Positions 31,948 to 34,613 of a stretch of DNA of 34,613 nt are shown piece after piece (position 1 is the first letter of the stretch; each line of letters opens with the position of its first letter). The notes below the pieces were generated by a model that saw only the letters and a list, made by a program, of their open reading frames with translations, had not been told where the DNA came from and made no database searches. Source of the DNA: Saprospiraceae bacterium (lineage in GTDB: Bacteria > Bacteroidota > Bacteroidia > Chitinophagales > Saprospiraceae). Position numbers and translations under genes: made by a program. The stretch spans positions 1 to 34,613 of the forward strand of contig JAHDHW010000041.1 of assembly GCA_020631105.1 (NCBI GenBank), read 5' to 3'.

Positions 31948-31966
31948 TACTTTGAATTTCAAAGTA
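31948..31966. promoter_or_regulatory. 19-bp operator palindrome, copy 1
   Basis: TACTTTGAATTTCAAAGTA is a perfect 9-1-9 inverted repeat, 12 bases before the start of the membrane-protein/regulator operon. TACTTTTA at its right end resembles a -7 box, so a bound protein would cover the promoter. A near-identical copy is at 33059-33077. Confidence 0.8.
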
Positions 31967-31978
31967 CTTTTATAAGTT

Positions 31979-32623
31979 ATGGTAATGGATAAAAGAAATG
32001 AACATTTACAAGCACTTACGGAGATTCGTTCCCTTATGGAACGATCAACACGCTTCATCTCTTTAAGTGGGCTTTCAGGTGTTTCGGCTGGCATTTGTGC
32101 CTTGATTGGAGCAGCCTTGGTCTTCTATTACTTCGATGTTACCCCTTTTGAAGGTCGTAGATATTATTCGATTGATCCTCAAAATTATTTATGGGGCTTA
32201 GCCCCGTTAAAGTTTATGATTACCGTTGCAGCTGGAGTATTTTTAGCAGCACTGGCCTTTGCTTCTTTCTTCACTTTCAGGAAGGCAAAACAGAAGGGTC
32301 ATAAACTTTGGGATAGCACTTCTTCCCGATTATTATTCAATATGGTGGTACCCCTGATTGCTGGTGGTATTTTCTGTATCGGTTTAATGTATAATCAAGA
32401 GTTTGGTTTAGTCGCACCGGCAACCCTGGTCTTTTATGGCCTGGCTTGTATAAATGCGAGTAAGTATACTTTAAACGAAATTCGGAATCTTGGTATAGCT
32501 GAAGTAATCCTGGGCTTATTTGGCATGTTCTACCCTGGCTTGGGTTTAGAATTGTGGGCGATAGGATTTGGTCTTTTGCATATCGTTTACGGAACACTCA
32601 TGTACTACAAATATGATCAATAG
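31979..32623 (+). CDS. Multi-pass membrane protein paired with a winged-helix regulator
   Basis: A 214-residue integral membrane protein of unknown function. After a short charged N-terminus (HLQALTEIRSLMERSTRF) it has about six hydrophobic helices at residues 40-60, 80-102, 120-140, 145-160, 170-185 and 188-205. Two ATG codons, 31979 and 31985, are both possible; the second gives the more usual MDKRNEHL start. It is followed after 2 bases by a winged-helix regulator, so the pair is certainly cotranscribed and probably acts together. The operon is preceded by the 19-bp palindrome and is thus likely autoregulated. Confidence 0.85.
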   Translation: MVMDKRNEHLQALTEIRSLMERSTRFISLSGLSGVSAGICALIGAALVFYYFDVTPFEGRRYYSIDPQNYLWGLAPLKFMITVAAGVFLAALAFASFFTFRKAKQKGHKLWDSTSSRLLFNMVVPLIAGGIFCIGLMYNQEFGLVAPATLVFYGLACINASKYTLNEIRNLGIAEVILGLFGMFYPGLGLELWAIGFGLLHIVYGTLMYYKYDQ

Positions 32624-32625
32624 GC

Positions 32626-32925
32626 ATGAAAAAGATCATTGCCAATTTAAATAAAGCTTTTGATAATAAAGTACGACTTGGTATCATGTCGATGCTGATG
32701 GTCAATGAGTGGGTAGACTTCAAGACTTTTAAAGAAATGCTTGAATTGACCGATGGAAGACTGGCCAGTCACGCAAAAGCATTAGAAGAAAATGAGTTCA
32801 TTGAAGTGCGTAAACAGTTTATTGGGAAACGTCCCAATACAAGCTATCGAGCAACCGAAAAAGGGCGAAAAGCTTTTAATGACCATTTGGATGCACTGGA
32901 AGCATTGCTAAAACTAAAAGGTTAG
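32626..32925 (+). CDS. Winged-helix transcriptional regulator
   Basis: A 99-residue single-domain winged-helix protein of the HTH_34/MarR-like group. The fold is read from FDNKVRLGIMSMLMVNEWVDF (helix 1-2), FKEMLELTDGRLASHAKALEENEF (recognition helix LTDGRLASHAKAL) and the wing VRKQFIGKRPNTSYRATEKGR, followed by a dimer helix FNDHLDALEALLKL. This group often pairs with a small membrane protein, as here. It is the best candidate to bind the two 19-bp palindromes at 31948 and 33059, thereby controlling its own operon and the Coq4/DUF2236 operon downstream. Confidence 0.93.
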   Translation: MKKIIANLNKAFDNKVRLGIMSMLMVNEWVDFKTFKEMLELTDGRLASHAKALEENEFIEVRKQFIGKRPNTSYRATEKGRKAFNDHLDALEALLKLKG

Positions 32926-33058
32926 ATCATCCGCAAGTTGAAAGCTTGCTGTAATCATCTACCTTCTAAGTTGCGCGTACTTCATCCGCTAAACTTAGAA
33001 AATAGAACTAGGCAAAATAATTACTGAAGAACTAACGTTCTTTTATTTTTTGTAAATA

Positions 33059-33077
33059 CACTTTGAAATTCAAAGTA
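33059..33077. promoter_or_regulatory. 19-bp operator palindrome, copy 2
   Basis: CACTTTGAAATTCAAAGTA differs from the copy at 31948-31966 at only the first and the central base. The perfect core ACTTTGAAATTCAAAGT (33060-33076) lies 21 bases before the Coq4-family gene. TACTTTAC overlapping its right end resembles a -7 box. Confidence 0.8.
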
Positions 33078-33097
33078 CTTTACAATCCTTATAAACT

Positions 33098-33601
33098 ATG
33101 AAAACGAAAACAAACATCCGTGAGAAAATTGCCATCGGGCTAGTAGAGTGGACAAAGCCCTATTACGTCCGATGGTTTAAAAAAAAGCAAATGGCCTGGC
33201 AACAAACGAATCATTCATTGCTAGGCTATCCGACTGGCAGTCTGGGGAAAGCCCTGGGGCAGTTTCTTGAAAAAAATGAATTTACGCTTTTACCAAAGCT
33301 GGAGGATCATGACGTTCTGCATGTTTTACTCAATTACCAAACAACATTGGTAGGAGAAATAAAAATGCAGTTCTTTTTGCTTGGCAATCGTAAGCGATCG
33401 GTATACGCACTATTCACCGCATTAGTAGGCATTCTACTGGTTCCGGAAAAAATCCGATCCTTTTATAATGAATATGCTTTGGGGAAGCGATGTAAAAAAG
33501 TTCATAAATGGAATTTTGAGCATTTGCTCGCAGAGCCTTTGGGGCTTTTACAAAAACAAATTTTTGGTTATTCCTTAAGCGGACAACCAATCCGAATTTA
33601 A
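33098..33601 (+). CDS. Coq4-family protein
   Basis: A 167-residue protein with the Coq4 zinc-ligand motif HDxxHx11E: H71-D72-x2-H75 and E87, in the segment LEDHDVLHVLLNYQTTLVGE. The flanking helices (IKMQFFLLGNRKRSVYALFT, LLVPEKIRSFYNEYALGKRC, KWNFEHLLAEPLGLLQKQI) also fit Coq4. In yeast and humans Coq4 removes the C1 carboxyl group in ubiquinone synthesis. Bacteroidota use menaquinone, so a different substrate is likely. No transmembrane signal is evident beyond one hydrophobic helix. The gene is preceded by operator copy 2 and followed after 11 bases by the DUF2236 gene, with which it forms an operon. Confidence 0.8.
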   Translation: MKTKTNIREKIAIGLVEWTKPYYVRWFKKKQMAWQQTNHSLLGYPTGSLGKALGQFLEKNEFTLLPKLEDHDVLHVLLNYQTTLVGEIKMQFFLLGNRKRSVYALFTALVGILLVPEKIRSFYNEYALGKRCKKVHKWNFEHLLAEPLGLLQKQIFGYSLSGQPIRI

Positions 33602-33612
33602 ATATCGTAGTT

Positions 33613-34613
33613 ATGAATAAACTACCAAATCTAAATGCACTCGATCCGACGATTCAGGCCGATATACAGGTTCGACGTTCGAGGTACGAAGTAATGCTTG
33701 ATCAACTTCGTACTCAAGTTCGTAATCCCAGTCAGGGTTATTTCGGACCAGAAAGTATGACCTGGCAATTGTATCGCGAACCCAGCATTATTTTGGGTGG
33801 CATGCGAGCACTTTTGTTACAAATCGCTCATCCTGCCGTCGCAATAGGGGTAGCAAAGTACAGTGACTTTGAGCAGGACACGATCGGTCGGGCACACCGG
33901 ACGATTTTATCCATGGTTCAGATTTGGTTTGGAGATCTTAATACTGCCAATAACTCCGCAAGGAGATTACATATTATTCACAGCATGATCCGGGGTCAGA
34001 TGGTATGGGAAACCGAGGACGAAATTATTATTAACCCATTTTGCGCCGCTGACTCCGACCTGCTGTTTTGGGTACTGGCTACTATCATTGACACAACTAT
34101 TCAGTTGTTCGAAAAGACTGTACGCCCACTCTCTTTAAAAGAGAAAAATCAATTCTATGGAGAGACCAAAATCATGGCTCAACTCATGGGCATTCCTCTG
34201 GAAGAATATCCTTCCAATTTAAATAATTTTTATTCTCGATTTCTAACGTACCTGGATACTGGGGTCCTTAAGTTAGAGCAAGAAGGAAACGCAATCACCA
34301 AAGCACTTTTTAAACTCCCCTACCCAATCCGACGATTTCAACAAATACTGGCCGAAGGCTTTTTGCCGGAACAAACAAAACCGCTCTTTGCCTTTCGACC
34401 ATCCCGAACCGTTTTGAAAGTTGTTCTGTGGGCTGCGCGCATGGTCAATCGGATAATTCCGGATGACCTGCGCTATGCACCGCATTTCCATCAGGCCATG
34501 TATCGAATGGCACTTTCTAATCGCCAACGACCTCGCTTGATTGAGCGCTGGCATTATTGGCTCAGTACGCATATTGATTGGTATTTTATCTCTAACAAAT
34601 TAAGCCCTGGCAA
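33613..34613 (+). CDS. MpaB-like / DUF2236 protein (partial, runs off the window)
   Basis: An ATG at 33613 opens a frame that stays open to the window end, giving 333 residues of an incomplete protein. It matches the DUF2236 / MpaB group: the early helix SMTWQLYREPSIILGGMRALLLQIAHPAVA with H73, then YSDFEQDTIGRAHRTILSM, and a long helical remainder. DUF2236 includes the heme b rubber oxygenase Lcp and the fungal MpaB enzyme of mycophenolic acid synthesis, so an oxidase/oxygenase role is probable, substrate unknown. It lies 11 bases after the Coq4-family gene and shares its promoter and operator. Confidence 0.9.
   Translation, partial: MNKLPNLNALDPTIQADIQVRRSRYEVMLDQLRTQVRNPSQGYFGPESMTWQLYREPSIILGGMRALLLQIAHPAVAIGVAKYSDFEQDTIGRAHRTILSMVQIWFGDLNTANNSARRLHIIHSMIRGQMVWETEDEIIINPFCAADSDLLFWVLATIIDTTIQLFEKTVRPLSLKEKNQFYGETKIMAQLMGIPLEEYPSNLNNFYSRFLTYLDTGVLKLEQEGNAITKALFKLPYPIRRFQQILAEGFLPEQTKPLFAFRPSRTVLKVVLWAARMVNRIIPDDLRYAPHFHQAMYRMALSNRQRPRLIERWHYWLSTHIDWYFISNKLSPG

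Overview
The window looks like a chromosomal segment of a Bacteroidota bacterium, most likely a Saprospiria/Lewinella-like environmental lineage; the phylum is secure and the family is a guess. Evidence: three secreted proteins end in type IX secretion (Por) sorting domains, a TonB-dependent receptor carries a carboxypeptidase-like regulatory domain, there is a LytS/LytTR two-component pair, several upstream regions match the Bacteroidota promoter (TTTG, about 19-20 nt, TAnnTTTG), Shine-Dalgarno sites are mostly weak, and base composition is AT-rich. I see no rRNA, tRNA, CRISPR array, insertion sequence or prophage gene.

Layout. 1-841: the 3' end of an unidentified gene and a zinc-ribbon membrane protein. 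842-1768: a gene-free stretch with four strong hairpins, three of them typical intrinsic terminators. 1769-5017: pseudouridine-5'-phosphate glycosidase (psuG), an esterase-like lipoprotein and a TetR-type regulator. 5037-7399: an anti-sigma factor (RskA type) and ECF sigma factor (SigK type) on the minus strand, divergent from a secreted fasciclin-domain protein; the same trio is a known regulatory unit in mycobacteria. 7490-10313: an FG-GAP/UnbV secreted protein and a PfkB-family sugar/nucleoside kinase. 10314-11329: a gene-free kilobase ending in a UUCG-tetraloop terminator, possibly an untranslated RNA.

11330-15276: a minus-strand blaI - blaR1(M56) - PDZ/T9SS operon whose promoter carries three copies of a 16-bp palindrome, one exactly between the -33 and -7 boxes. 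A lipoprotein, a second PDZ/T9SS paralogue and a small secreted protein follow on the plus strand (15424-18380). 18381-23272: a tightly packed minus-strand run (DUF2007, MOSC, YtxJ-type bacilliredoxin, alpha/beta-hydrolase-OsmC fusion, nitrilase, malic enzyme, Rho-binding antiterminator) with a thiol/redox flavour. 23640-24242: a protein built from hexapeptide Asn repeats, followed by dense terminator hairpins.

24627-31795: a LytTR response regulator and LytS-like kinase, divergent from a TonB-dependent receptor, a thioredoxin/MsrA-like fusion and a WG-repeat protein. 31979-34613: a membrane protein and winged-helix regulator pair, then a Coq4-family protein and an MpaB-like (DUF2236) protein that runs off the window. 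Both halves of this last block are preceded by nearly identical 19-bp palindromes, so the winged-helix protein probably controls both.

The strongest new leads are the shared palindrome linking the small regulator to the Coq4/DUF2236 pair, the three-operator BlaI-type promoter feeding PDZ/T9SS proteins, the SigK-RskA-fasciclin unit, a recurring intergenic motif (TTATTCGCTGAGCTACG), and the hexapeptide-repeat protein.
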